The translations under genes were made by a program, and so were the position numbers. Positions 50,852 to 58,406 of a DNA stretch of 64,000 bases are shown here, one piece after another. Source of the DNA: a virus; IMG/VR virus record IMGVR_UViG_3300017917_002441, positions 62,001 to 126,000 of that record; one strand, 5' to 3'. How positions within the stretch are numbered: position 1 is the first letter of the stretch; every line of letters begins with the position of its first letter. The notes under the pieces are model-generated. The model was not told the DNA's origin. It did no database searches and saw only the letters and a program-made list of their open reading frames with translations.

Positions 50852-51117
50852 CATTGACTTACTACAAAATTCGTAACAAACACAATCCCGAATTATTCCG
50901 TAAGGCCGACGGTACTTGGAATCAATCAGGCAAAGTGTATGACACCTTGGGCAAGCTTCGTGCAATTATCACCCAGCATATGAACAGCACCAGTGATTAC
51001 TATCGTGCTAAGATTCAAGACTGGGAATTTGTTGAATACGAAGTTCGAGAAAAAGAAGTCCGGCAACTGATTGACATTGTGGACAAGAAGAAAATTTTTG
51101 AACTGTTGAAAAAATGA
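50848..51117 (+). CDS. Small phage protein
   Basis: 89 residues, MTLTYYKIRNKHNPELFRKA..., a conserved-looking Tyr/Lys-rich fold. ATG 50848 chosen by overlap. Unknown. Confidence 0.76.
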   Translation: MTLTYYKIRNKHNPELFRKADGTWNQSGKVYDTLGKLRAIITQHMNSTSDYYRAKIQDWEFVEYEVREKEVRQLIDIVDKKKIFELLKK

Positions 51118-51320
51118 TCTATATACTGTTGATTTGGACTGTGGTTGGCTACGGCGGAACTAAGTCTGGTCTCCACACCAAACACGATTGGCGACCCTTG
51201 GGTGAGTTTCATATGGAAGAGGGTCGTATGGGCAAAAAGACTGCACAAGAAATGTGTGAAGATGCGGCCCGAGAGCTTGCACTTAAAAAAGATCGTTATC
51301 GCTGTGTGAGGTCAAAATGA
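51114..51320 (+). CDS. Small phage protein with hydrophobic N-terminus
   Basis: 68 residues, short hydrophobic start (MIYILLIWTVVGYGG) then a charged helix. ATGA overlaps on both sides. Confidence 0.72.
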   Translation: MIYILLIWTVVGYGGTKSGLHTKHDWRPLGEFHMEEGRMGKKTAQEMCEDAARELALKKDRYRCVRSK

Positions 51321-51466
51321 ATTATATTGCGGGTGCCTTGGCCATCGTTGTACTGTTTATTCCGTTGATGGTTGTTCTTTACACGTTTCATAAACGTAAC
51401 AAAGAGATTGATCGTAGATACGAAGAAGCAATGAAACAAATTAAAAAGCGGTATGGAGTTGAATAA
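51317..51466 (+). CDS. Tiny membrane-anchored protein
   Basis: 49 residues: membrane helix (IAGALAIVVLFIPLMVVLY) and basic cytoplasmic helix. Overlaps both neighbours. Confidence 0.68.
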   Translation: MNYIAGALAIVVLFIPLMVVLYTFHKRNKEIDRRYEEAMKQIKKRYGVE

Positions 51467-51828
51467 TGAACGAAACATTGATCCTTGTCACACTGTTGTT
51501 CGCCAAGCACTTTGTCATAGATTTTCCGCTACAAACAAAGTTTCAATGGAGCAATAAAGGCACTTACTTGCACCCAGGCGGACTGTTGCATGCCGCACTG
51601 CATGGCATTGGAACTTGGCTATGCTTTTATTGGTACGCACCTTATGCGACGCTGTACCTGGCTTGGATCGACGCAGTGATTCACTATCACGTTGACTGGG
51701 CAAAAATGAACCTCAATGCCCGACTTGGCTATGGACCAACAACGCATGAACAGTTTTGGTGGTTGCTGGGTTTGGATCAGTTTTTGCATGCACTAACTTA
51801 CATTGGCCTTGTGGCCTTGGTGGTTTAA
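51466..51828 (+). CDS. DUF3307-family membrane protein
   Basis: 120 residues. AKHFVIDFPLQTKFQ, YLHPGGLLHAALHGIGT, VIHYHVDWAKMN and GLDQFLHALTYIGL are the blocks of this membrane family. Several membrane segments with buried His/Asp residues. Function unknown. Confidence 0.85.
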   Translation: MNETLILVTLLFAKHFVIDFPLQTKFQWSNKGTYLHPGGLLHAALHGIGTWLCFYWYAPYATLYLAWIDAVIHYHVDWAKMNLNARLGYGPTTHEQFWWLLGLDQFLHALTYIGLVALVV

Positions 51829-52065
51829 ATGGCATATTATGTTGATGGCGTAAGGTACGAAAAACTGCATTTGCCTTGTGGCGGCACTGCTCGCTTTGAC
51901 GAAGCCAGCGGCATCAGTTACAGATGCGAAGATTGTATGGCAGTGGTGGGCAGTATTGGTCAACCAGAGCACTGCAAAAATGTAGCACAAAAGTATGAAA
52001 TTCTTGCCCGACTTGGCAGTAAAATCAAATGGGATTATAATAATGGCTGTGAGGTGATAGAATGA
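51829..52065 (+). CDS. Small Cys-rich phage protein
   Basis: 78 residues. Cysteines at LPCGG and YRCEDC suggest a zinc-binding knuckle. ATGA overlap with next gene. Confidence 0.75.
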   Translation: MAYYVDGVRYEKLHLPCGGTARFDEASGISYRCEDCMAVVGSIGQPEHCKNVAQKYEILARLGSKIKWDYNNGCEVIE

Positions 52066-52616
52066 AAACATTAATGGAACGTGTGAGCGGGTTTGCTCAA
52101 ATCAAGCCCACCCCGGTGAAACGTGGTGGTGCCAGTTACGACTCTACTTATCGATTCTGTCAGCGAGGGCTCAAGCTGTGCATTTGGATGTACCGCCGCC
52201 TAAAGGTAGAAGATCAAACGGCACGATTGATCCGCGACGTCATGGACTTCTTGTTGCGTAGATACCATGGCTATGCCATCAAAGAAAACATCGGCGCACA
52301 CTACTACGAAAAAGGCTTGCCCCGCGGCGCCAAGACCGAGTTTGAGCACGTGATCCCTGCGGCTGTGGCTCGTGACTTGTTGCTGTATAATCGTATCACC
52401 ATTGACGAAGCCTTGAATATTCCCACATGCCGCTTGAGTGCCAAGCTTCACAAAAAGCTCAACAGCACCAAACTGGGATCTACTACTCCGGACATTTATT
52501 GGTTTTGGCAACGTTATCAAAGCTTGGGAATTCAAGTTGAAACACACGACGGTGTTGACGTTGACACTGTGACTTGGAATCTTGACAAGCATTATCAACA
52601 TTTTGGTATTGTTTGA
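52062..52616 (+). CDS. Conserved phage protein
   Basis: 184 residues. FEHVIPAAVARDLLLYNRIT, then NIPTCRLSAKLHKKLN; the EHVIP block recalls HNH-like motifs but the full set is not visible. Unknown. Confidence 0.78.
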   Translation: MKTLMERVSGFAQIKPTPVKRGGASYDSTYRFCQRGLKLCIWMYRRLKVEDQTARLIRDVMDFLLRRYHGYAIKENIGAHYYEKGLPRGAKTEFEHVIPAAVARDLLLYNRITIDEALNIPTCRLSAKLHKKLNSTKLGSTTPDIYWFWQRYQSLGIQVETHDGVDVDTVTWNLDKHYQHFGIV

Positions 52617-52628
52617 AAGGACTAACAC

Positions 52629-52874
52629 ATGGGCATCATTAACTTATACAGTAGGCCGCTGATTAGGTTTGATGTAAAAAATAAACAACACCGGCAATAT
52701 TATTCTCAGTATCTCATGGACCGGTGCTGGAAACAGTGCCCGGTTCAATTCTACATTGAGCCTGGGTATGGCGATCTTGTGAGCATGATCGAAAGCAAGC
52801 TTGCCTGGTATTATTTGAGCCGAGAAACCAAAAAACCTCTGCCCACACGTGAAGATTCTTGGCTAGGTCGTTGA
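52629..52874 (+). CDS. Small phage protein
   Basis: 81 residues (MGIINLYSRPLIRFDVKNKQ...). Basic, aromatic. Followed by a weak hairpin TGTTG/CAACA. Confidence 0.72.
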   Translation: MGIINLYSRPLIRFDVKNKQHRQYYSQYLMDRCWKQCPVQFYIEPGYGDLVSMIESKLAWYYLSRETKKPLPTREDSWLGR

Positions 52875-52906
52875 AAATACTGTTGTTTTTCTGCAACAAA
52901 ATTCGG

Positions 52907-52935
52907 TTGGCCAAAATATCCCAATTTGCTATAAT
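52907..52935 (+). promoter_or_regulatory. Sigma70-type phage promoter (family copy)
   Basis: TTGGCC (52907-52912), 17-base spacer ending CCCAATTTGC, TATAAT (52930-52935), leader ATAGGTATAGTGAAT. Confidence 0.92.
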
Positions 52936-52965
52936 ATAGGTATAGTGAATGATAAGGAGCCTGAG

Positions 52966-53193
52966 ATGACTGAATTTGAAAAGAACTGCTATGGAATGAC
53001 CGAGCAAGCAATTCGTGAAGAGTACATGGAAAGTATTACCGCAAGGTTTTCCGGACTTGAAATGGTTGTGATGGGTATTTTGTCTGATGCCCAGGAGTGC
53101 TCGGCAATGGGTTCCAAAGAAGAAGTTCGCAAGCAACTGAACATTGCCAAGTTCATTCTGTCCGAAATAATGGAAGCCAAGCAAGCGGCTTGA
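52966..53193 (+). CDS. Small helical phage protein
   Basis: 75 residues from ATG 52966: MTEFEKNCYGMTEQAIREEY..., all helical. Its stop lies within the next -35. Unknown. Confidence 0.76.
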   Translation: MTEFEKNCYGMTEQAIREEYMESITARFSGLEMVVMGILSDAQECSAMGSKEEVRKQLNIAKFILSEIMEAKQAA

Positions 53194-53218
53194 CCAAAAT
53201 TTCCCAATTTGCTATAAT
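53190..53218 (+). promoter_or_regulatory. Sigma70-type phage promoter (family copy)
   Basis: TTGACC (53190-53195), 17-base spacer ending CCCAATTTGC, TATAAT (53213-53218); leader like that at 4636 (GACATAGCGTAAC). Confidence 0.94.
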
Positions 53219-53250
53219 ATTGACATAGCGTAACTAAACAGGAGTTAGAA

Positions 53251-53712
53251 ATGGGTACACGTAGTCGGATTGCTGTGATGCATGGTGAAGTTTGCAAGAG
53301 CGTTTACTGTCACTGGGACGGTTACCTTGAGCACAATGGCTTCCTCCTGATGAATCACTATGACAGCACCAAGGCCAACTTCCTTGTAGCACTGGGCGAC
53401 ATCAGTTCCCTAGGAGAAGAAATTGGTGAAGAGCACCCGTTTGATCAGTACGGTTTGACCCCGGAAGAAAAGGCCCGTTACAAAAACTGGACTACATTTT
53501 ACGGTCGTGATCGTGGTGAAGAAAACGTGGGCTACCGTGTGGACCACAGTTTTGAAGACTTCTTGCGCCGTGTTGACAACTGTGGCGGCGAGTGGTACTA
53601 TGTCATGAAGGACGGTGAGTGGTACTGTGGCAACACTTACGAGGGCCACAAGCTGTACAATCGCTTGACTCCCTTGGCTACTGCAATTTACGAACTCAGC
53701 GAGCAAGAATAA
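53251..53712 (+). CDS. Conserved phage protein (MGTRSRIAVMHG)
   Basis: 153 residues, start MGTRSRIAVMHGEVCKSVYC, then HWDGYLEHNGFLLMNHY. I recall this family from diverse phages. Role unknown. TAATG overlap with next gene. Confidence 0.83.
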   Translation: MGTRSRIAVMHGEVCKSVYCHWDGYLEHNGFLLMNHYDSTKANFLVALGDISSLGEEIGEEHPFDQYGLTPEEKARYKNWTTFYGRDRGEENVGYRVDHSFEDFLRRVDNCGGEWYYVMKDGEWYCGNTYEGHKLYNRLTPLATAIYELSEQE

Positions 53713-53936
53713 TGCGTGACTTGAACTGGTATCTCAAGTGGTTGGCACTAGCGGCAACTCTCAGTGGCGCACTGTGTACCAGTTTGAGGATTGACCCTTT
53801 GAATGTGTACCTACTGAATTTGGGTGCATTGCTGTACCTGATTTGGAGTGTGCGCATTCGAGAGCTGAATTTGGTAGCCGTCAACGCTGGTTTATTGACC
53901 ATTTACGTTGTAGGGTTATTTTTTGGTAGATCTTGA
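53712..53936 (+). CDS. Small membrane protein
   Basis: 74 residues, about three hydrophobic helices (WLALAATLSGALCTSL, LLNLGALLYLIWSV, NAGLLTIYVVGLFF). Typical small phage membrane protein. Confidence 0.78.
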   Translation: MRDLNWYLKWLALAATLSGALCTSLRIDPLNVYLLNLGALLYLIWSVRIRELNLVAVNAGLLTIYVVGLFFGRS

Positions 53937-53961
53937 CCAAAATTTCCCAATTTGCTATAAT
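53933..53961 (+). promoter_or_regulatory. Sigma70-type phage promoter (family copy)
   Basis: TTGACC (53933-53938), 17-base spacer identical to the 53190 promoter, TATAAT (53956-53961), leader ATAGGTATAGTGAGT. Confidence 0.94.
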
Positions 53962-53991
53962 ATAGGTATAGTGAGTAACAAGGAGTTTGAA

Positions 53992-54222
53992 ATGACCAGT
54001 CCAGATTATGCAATGTACACCAGCTTTGGCAACGATGCAGTTCACGCAATTGTGCGCCGTGCGCAGATTCTCAAAATGTCTTGGTCGCAAGTGTACGCAG
54101 AACTGGCAGACCTGGCCGAACGCTTTCCTGAAGATTTTGGCGAGGCAACTGACACCGCAGTGCGAGAAGTGGTGTACAGTAAGCTGGGATTTGATCGCAC
54201 CAACCAGTCGTTTTATGTGTAA
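53992..54222 (+). CDS. Small phage protein
   Basis: 76 residues from ATG 53992, helical (RAQILKMSWSQVYAELADLA). AAGGAG site. Ends into the palindrome at 54219. Confidence 0.75.
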   Translation: MTSPDYAMYTSFGNDAVHAIVRRAQILKMSWSQVYAELADLAERFPEDFGEATDTAVREVVYSKLGFDRTNQSFYV

Positions 54223-54236
54223 TACTCAAGTATTAC
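54219..54236. promoter_or_regulatory. Palindrome copy 2 (operator candidate)
   Basis: GTAATACT-CA-AGTATTAC, perfect eight-base arms, 12 bases before the -35 at 54248. Confidence 0.55.
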
Positions 54237-54247
54237 CATTAAAAAGG

Positions 54248-54276
54248 TTGACCAAAATTGCCCAATTTGCTATAAT
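54248..54276 (+). promoter_or_regulatory. Sigma70-type phage promoter (family copy)
   Basis: TTGACC (54248-54253), 17-base spacer ending GCCCAATTTGC, TATAAT (54271-54276), leader ATAGGTATAGTAAG. Confidence 0.93.
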
Positions 54277-54306
54277 ATAGGTATAGTAAGAAACAAGGAG
54301 TTGAAC

Positions 54307-55083
54307 ATGGCTGGTTTTGTTGATGTTAGTAACATGAGTGCATTGGAGATCAAGCGTCTGGGCCAAATGGACGACGATGTAGAGGACCAGCCCCGTCAAC
54401 GCCGTTATGGCAAGTATCCGTCGACTCCCATTGTGGAGTACTCTGTAGACAATGTGTGGGCCGCGGCAGTGGCTGCTCAGCGAGTGAACGGCGCCTACTA
54501 CAAAGAAAATGTTTACAACTGGGACGACGCCACCCAACAACAGATTTTGGTCAAGCGCCGTAATCGCGACGTCATGATGAGTTACTTGCAAGACCCCAGC
54601 CAGCTCACTGCTGAAGACATCCAGCAAGGTCAGAATGTGCGCAACTTTATTCAAAGCGACATTACCTTCCGTGGGCTCAAAGGCAAGCTCACTGACTTTG
54701 ACTCTTCGGCTAGCCGTGTAGCGGCTGTGACTGGGGTGTTCAACACCGCCAAGCACAAGCTTGAACTGGCCACTGTGGCATGTTTGCCAGCCAGTGCCGA
54801 GCGCAGTCGTGCTCGCCAAGAATCCAGCAATCGCATCAGCATGGCCCAGGGTGGCTACATTGGCAAGCCCGATGATCGTGTGGTAGCCAATATTGAAGTG
54901 CTGGAATCATCTTACAGTCAAAAGTGGAATCTGTACTGGATCAAGGGCATTACTGACCAAGACCAACCAGTGTTCTTTAGCTTCAAACGAGGCATTGACT
55001 CTGGTACACGCATGTCAATACAGGGCAACGTCAAGGCCCATCGTGACAACTTGACTCAACTCAACCGTGTCAAAATTGTTTAA
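54307..55083 (+). CDS. Conserved phage protein
   Basis: 258 residues from ATG 54307. Helical N-terminal half; blocks TFRGLKGKLTDFDSSASRVA and SYSQKWNLYWIKGITDQDQP. Basic surface and strong promoter suggest an early nucleic-acid-related role, but nothing specific is visible. Confidence 0.8.
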   Translation: MAGFVDVSNMSALEIKRLGQMDDDVEDQPRQRRYGKYPSTPIVEYSVDNVWAAAVAAQRVNGAYYKENVYNWDDATQQQILVKRRNRDVMMSYLQDPSQLTAEDIQQGQNVRNFIQSDITFRGLKGKLTDFDSSASRVAAVTGVFNTAKHKLELATVACLPASAERSRARQESSNRISMAQGGYIGKPDDRVVANIEVLESSYSQKWNLYWIKGITDQDQPVFFSFKRGIDSGTRMSIQGNVKAHRDNLTQLNRVKIV

Positions 55084-55092
55084 GGAGACAAC

Positions 55093-55221
55093 ATGAAATC
55101 ATTTATCGCAGGCACTATTTTTGGACTGGTGATTGCAACTGTGGGTTTCTCGGGCGTGGCCCGTATGCTGGACAACGGCGTGGCCAAGGTGCAAGAGGTC
55201 AGCAAGGAAGCGGCAAAATGA
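55093..55221 (+). CDS. Tiny membrane-anchored protein
   Basis: 42 residues: MKSFIAGTIFGLVIATVGFS then an amphipathic helix ending VSKEAAK. AAGGAG site; ATGA overlap with next gene. Confidence 0.7.
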   Translation: MKSFIAGTIFGLVIATVGFSGVARMLDNGVAKVQEVSKEAAK

Positions 55222-55340
55222 AATACGTAATTCTATCGATTTCCGTAGCAATGCTCACAGCATGCGGTACTGTAGGCGGTGCTGTGTCTGGCGCTGGTCA
55301 GGATCTGACCCGAGCTGGTGAGTGGATTAGAAATCGGTAA
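55218..55340 (+). CDS. Entericidin-like lipopeptide
   Basis: 40 residues. Signal sequence with lipobox MLTACGT, then GAVSGAGQDLTRAGEWI, the pattern of bacterial entericidins (small outer-membrane lipoproteins; EcnB is toxic, EcnA protects). A phage copy may influence envelope integrity or lysis. Confidence 0.72.
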   Translation: MKYVILSISVAMLTACGTVGGAVSGAGQDLTRAGEWIRNR

Positions 55341-55359
55341 ACCAGAATTCAAAAAGTGG

Positions 55360-55388
55360 TTGACATCAATTCCGATTTCAGCTATAAT
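55360..55388 (+). promoter_or_regulatory. Promoter of the 55460 gene
   Basis: TTGACA (55360-55365), 17-base spacer, TATAAT (55383-55388). Confidence 0.9.
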
Positions 55389-55394
55389 TTGAAT

Positions 55395-55415
55395 ATGTTG
55401 AAAATTGTTCAACAT
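55395..55415 (+). promoter_or_regulatory. 5'-terminal hairpin
   Basis: ATGTTGAA pairs with TTCAACAT around AATTG. It begins at the predicted +1 (55395). Confidence 0.65.
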
Positions 55416-55459
55416 TGTTTTTAAACTTTGATAGGCAACTTTAGAAAGGCAACTTCAAA

Positions 55460-55822
55460 ATGGCAACAGAAAAAATGTTCACTGTGGCAGGTACTGCAAC
55501 TCACAAGGGTGTTACCAAGGTTCGTTTTGCTAACGATCTCGTGGCACGTATCAAGATCCTCAACAAGGCTGGCGCAACTAACGTCAATTTGATTGAACTC
55601 CCCCATGCAATGACCAAGCTTGATGCACTCAAGTATTTGGCAGAGCAAGGCATTACCGAAGGCGATGCTGGTTATGCTGTGTCCAACAAGCTGGCCGAAA
55701 AGTCCAAGGTAGCCAAGAAAGGCGAAGTCAAGGTGGCTGGCAAAGGTCTCAAAGCCAAGACCAAGACCACTGCTGTCAAGGCTGAAGTGCCTAGCGACGC
55801 GGTGGAAAGCACCAACGCTTAA
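55460..55822 (+). CDS. Conserved phage protein with basic tail
   Basis: 120 residues. MFTVAGTATHKGVTKVRFAN, then LVARIKILNKAGATNVNLIE; the C-terminal 45 residues are Lys/Ala-rich (KGLKAKTKTTAVKAE), like a nucleic-acid-binding tail. Strong promoter and stem-protected leader imply high expression. Confidence 0.8.
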   Translation: MATEKMFTVAGTATHKGVTKVRFANDLVARIKILNKAGATNVNLIELPHAMTKLDALKYLAEQGITEGDAGYAVSNKLAEKSKVAKKGEVKVAGKGLKAKTKTTAVKAEVPSDAVESTNA

Positions 55823-55851
55823 TATGGCCAGTAGCTGGGGCTACGGCCCCT

Positions 55852-56004
55852 GCTATAGATAAGTGCTAATAAAGGTATCGTTACAGGACGCTGTAACTAT
55901 TCGGGCCTAACTGGCGAGGAACAGGTCCTGATACAACTGGTTAGTCGCTGTGGAACGGAAGCACCGGACTCCTAAATAGACCACTCTTAGCACTTATCTA
56001 TAGC
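55852..56004 (+). ncRNA. Highly structured non-coding element
   Basis: GCTATAGATAAGTGCTAA (55852-55869) pairs perfectly, 18 of 18, with 55987-56004. Inside: GTATC (55875)/GATAC (55930) encloses hairpins GTTACAG-GACG-CTGTAAC (55880-55897) and GGGCCT (55903)/AGGTCC (55923, one G-U). A further arm pairs TGGT and AGTC (55938-55946) with GACT (55967) and ACCA (55980). Just before it lies GGGGC-TACG-GCCCC (55837-55850). No reading frame explains the region. Candidate regulatory RNA, ribozyme or replication/packaging element. Confidence 0.72.
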
Positions 56005-56087
56005 ATCAATCAGTGACGAAAAATAGTATTTCGTATAGGGCTGGTATAAGTATTTTTATATCATTGCCCGCAAAGGAAAAATCCCAA

Positions 56088-57170
56088 ATGAAAATATCCC
56101 GCATTCCTAATTTAGGTAGCTTCGGTGTCTACATCGATGACTTTGACATGGACCGTGCCTCCCCCGAGGAGTGGTTAGAAGTTGGTAAAATTTTTGTCAA
56201 AGAACTAGTGGTAGTTTTACGAAACATCAACATCAGCAAAGAACAATACTACGATCAAATTCCAAAGTTTGGCCCAATATACAACATTGCAGGTTCTTAT
56301 TTTTACAAGAAATATGGACACAATAATTTTAATAGAAACCCAGCAACTTGGGAACCCTTGGACGACCTTGACAAGAAGTTCATGGAGACTCGTTACATTC
56401 GCCAAGAAGATATTGGCAATAACAAATACCTTTCTAGAATTTATGGCGGCCGCGATGAGAATGGCCAGAGCCTAGGCTATTTTGATTCTGGTGACTTGTT
56501 TTGGCACAGCAACGAGGCTTCATCCCTGACTTTTGCTCCGTGTGTGTCATTATTGGGCTGGGAATCCATGGGTGGCAGCTCAACTGGATTCACCCAAACA
56601 GTTGATGTTTATGAAAACTTGCCCGAAAGCCTGCGCAAAGAACTTGATGAAATGGTGTTGGTACATGACTATGTTCCAGGTGTAGTCAACCCTGGCGAAA
56701 TCACAGACCCAGTTATGGCCAAGCACACACTGATGAACTTTGGTCCTTTCCCGGGCATGGAAACACCTTTGGTGTGTACTGCCCCCAACGGGCGCAAAGG
56801 ACTGCATTATGCAATTCACTCACGCAATGGCATTCGTGGTATGTCAAAAGAAGAGTCTGACAAACTGTTTGCACGACTTGACAAACTGATCTTTGCCGAA
56901 AACAATGTGTACGATCACTGGTATGACGAGCAACGTCGAGATTTGTTGTTGTTTGATAACAGTGTTACACTGCATCGTAGAATTGGTCACCAAGAAGGCC
57001 GCCTGGCATATCGTGTTCAGTTTACGCCCAGCGAAGTAGTTGAAAAGCCTTGGCTGCCTTGGGCACACATGCCAGCATGTGATCAACAATACCGTATCGA
57101 AATGAAAACATTGGTTGACTTGACTGGTGGCGACTTGCAGGCTCGATACAAAGTACCCGAGTTAGTTTAA
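56088..57170 (+). CDS. TauD/TfdA-like dioxygenase
   Basis: 360 residues from ATG 56088 (AAAGGA site). The presumed first metal motif is FWHSNEASS, His-x-Asn where TauD-type enzymes have His-x-Asp/Glu. The distal His (DNSVTLHRR) and 2-oxoglutarate Arg (LAYRVQFTP) are present, as is the GGSSTGF block. Either the ligand differs or the activity is altered. Substrate unknown. Confidence 0.82.
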   Translation: MKISRIPNLGSFGVYIDDFDMDRASPEEWLEVGKIFVKELVVVLRNINISKEQYYDQIPKFGPIYNIAGSYFYKKYGHNNFNRNPATWEPLDDLDKKFMETRYIRQEDIGNNKYLSRIYGGRDENGQSLGYFDSGDLFWHSNEASSLTFAPCVSLLGWESMGGSSTGFTQTVDVYENLPESLRKELDEMVLVHDYVPGVVNPGEITDPVMAKHTLMNFGPFPGMETPLVCTAPNGRKGLHYAIHSRNGIRGMSKEESDKLFARLDKLIFAENNVYDHWYDEQRRDLLLFDNSVTLHRRIGHQEGRLAYRVQFTPSEVVEKPWLPWAHMPACDQQYRIEMKTLVDLTGGDLQARYKVPELV

Positions 57171-57173
57171 CCA

Positions 57174-57233
57174 AATTGGCATAATTAATGTTATGCCAAT
57201 TATCTATATAAGTCGGCCACAAACTTGGCCGAC
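57174..57233 (+). other. Tandem hairpins between genes
   Basis: AATTGGCATA pairs with TATGCCAATT (57174-57201) and GTCGGCCA pairs with TGGCCGAC (57212-57233). Neither has a T tail. They fill most of the gap before the 57245 gene. Confidence 0.55.
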
Positions 57234-57244
57234 ACAAAACCCCA

Positions 57245-57487
57245 ATGTCTGTTTTAAATTTTAAATCAGCAGATCCACTTTATATTGTGATCATGCGAGA
57301 AGGTCAGGCCGAAGCACTATTTCGTTCCTGGATCAAAACCAATCGAATAGAGCATGCTATTGTCAACGGCAATCGTATGATGTTGCATCATCAAAATGCA
57401 TTTGACAGACTGTTGGTTAGTTGGAGTCATAGCTGGGACAATATCACTATCTGGGACACGTGGCATAGGCGTCACATTTACATTTGA
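57245..57487 (+). CDS. Small phage protein
   Basis: 80 residues, MSVLNFKSADPLYIVIMREG..., Trp-rich end (WSHSWDNITIWDTWHRRH). No clear ribosome site; weak candidate. Confidence 0.6.
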   Translation: MSVLNFKSADPLYIVIMREGQAEALFRSWIKTNRIEHAIVNGNRMMLHHQNAFDRLLVSWSHSWDNITIWDTWHRRHIYI

Positions 57488-57515
57488 TCAAGAGTGCCAA
57501 AATCCTTGGAATTTA

Positions 57516-57544
57516 TTGACACCTCCTTGTGCGGCTCGTATAAT
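57516..57544 (+). promoter_or_regulatory. Promoter overlapping an anti-SD arm
   Basis: TTGACA (57516-57521), 17-base spacer, TATAAT (57539-57544). Spacer bases CTCCTTGT (57523-57530) are complementary to the ribosome site ACAAGGAG (57555-57562). Confidence 0.88.
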
Positions 57545-57568
57545 TAATGCTGTTACAAGGAGAACTAC

Positions 57569-57757
57569 ATGTCACAACAACACGACACTATTAAACAAGC
57601 ATTCGAAACTTATCTAGCCGAGAACGAAAAGTTTACAGCCAAGGGCGTCAAGGCATCTGCCGCACGTGCCCGCAAAGCTTTGCAAGAACTTAGCAAAGCC
57701 ATCAAAGAACGTCGCAAAGAAATCACAGCAGAAAAAGAAGCTCTGGCCGCCAAGTAA
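57569..57757 (+). CDS. Histone H1-like (Hc1-type) small protein
   Basis: 62 residues, Lys/Ala-rich helices (GVKASAARARKALQELSKAI, KERRKEITAEKEAL). Resembles Hc1/H1-like DNA-binding proteins; could condense DNA. Strong promoter. Confidence 0.7.
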   Translation: MSQQHDTIKQAFETYLAENEKFTAKGVKASAARARKALQELSKAIKERRKEITAEKEALAAK

Positions 57758-57924
57758 TGAGTCAGTGTTTCACCAGAAGTGTGATCCAAGATCCTGACAA
57801 CCCCGAAGACCTGTTGCTGGACCTTGGCACAGAACTCTGTGAACTAGCCGGGTGGAAGCCCGGCGATGTCATTGAGTGGATAGATAACAAGGACGGAACA
57901 TGGACTCTACGGAAACAAAGTTAA
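57757..57924 (+). CDS. Small conserved phage protein
   Basis: 55 residues, MSQCFTRSVIQDPDNPEDLL..., then GDVIEWIDNKDGTWTLRK, which resembles an AbrB/antitoxin-like or transcription-regulator strand pattern. TAATG start. Confidence 0.7.
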   Translation: MSQCFTRSVIQDPDNPEDLLLDLGTELCELAGWKPGDVIEWIDNKDGTWTLRKQS

Positions 57925-58406
57925 ATGAAATCCAGATCAATCTGGATTCTATGATAACTGATTACAGTAGTGATTACAGTACTATCAGGATGTCTGATTA
58001 CAATATAAACATTTCAGACACCATTACACTGAGCAACACCGGTGCTATCAGCGGAGCAATGGGCTCCACATACCAATACCCCAATGTTACAATTGCCAAC
58101 GGTGCTTATACCACCAGCGCATTTGGAAACGTGTGGGGAGGAAATCCACTAACAGTTGGCGGATCAGGACAAGTTGATCTCATAGGTGAAAATGCTGATA
58201 TCAAAATCAACGGCAAAAGTTTGTGCAAAGCAATTGAAGCCATTGAACAACGACTCAACATACTCACCCCCAACACCAAACTAGAAGCCGAGTGGGATGA
58301 ACTACGCAAGCTAGGTGAACGCTATCGTGAGCTAGAAAAGCAGTGCTTGGAAAAAGCCGAGATGTGGAAAAAGCTCAAATCAATGCCCCCACCCGAAATA
58401 GTATGA
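57900..58406 (+). CDS. Putative virion protein with coiled coil
   Basis: 168 residues. Polar, strand-rich first half (SDTITLSNTGAISGAMGSTY) then KINGKSLCKAIEAIEQRLNI and a coiled coil. I recall the C-terminal block from T4-like phage proteins. Overlaps both neighbours. Confidence 0.74.
   Translation: MDSTETKLNEIQINLDSMITDYSSDYSTIRMSDYNINISDTITLSNTGAISGAMGSTYQYPNVTIANGAYTTSAFGNVWGGNPLTVGGSGQVDLIGENADIKINGKSLCKAIEAIEQRLNILTPNTKLEAEWDELRKLGERYRELEKQCLEKAEMWKKLKSMPPPEIV

Noticed and set aside
55852-56004. Retron msr-msd or hammerhead ribozyme
   Set aside because: Flanking inverted repeats resemble a retron, but no reverse transcriptase is nearby, and the hammerhead core CTGATGA/GAAA is absent.
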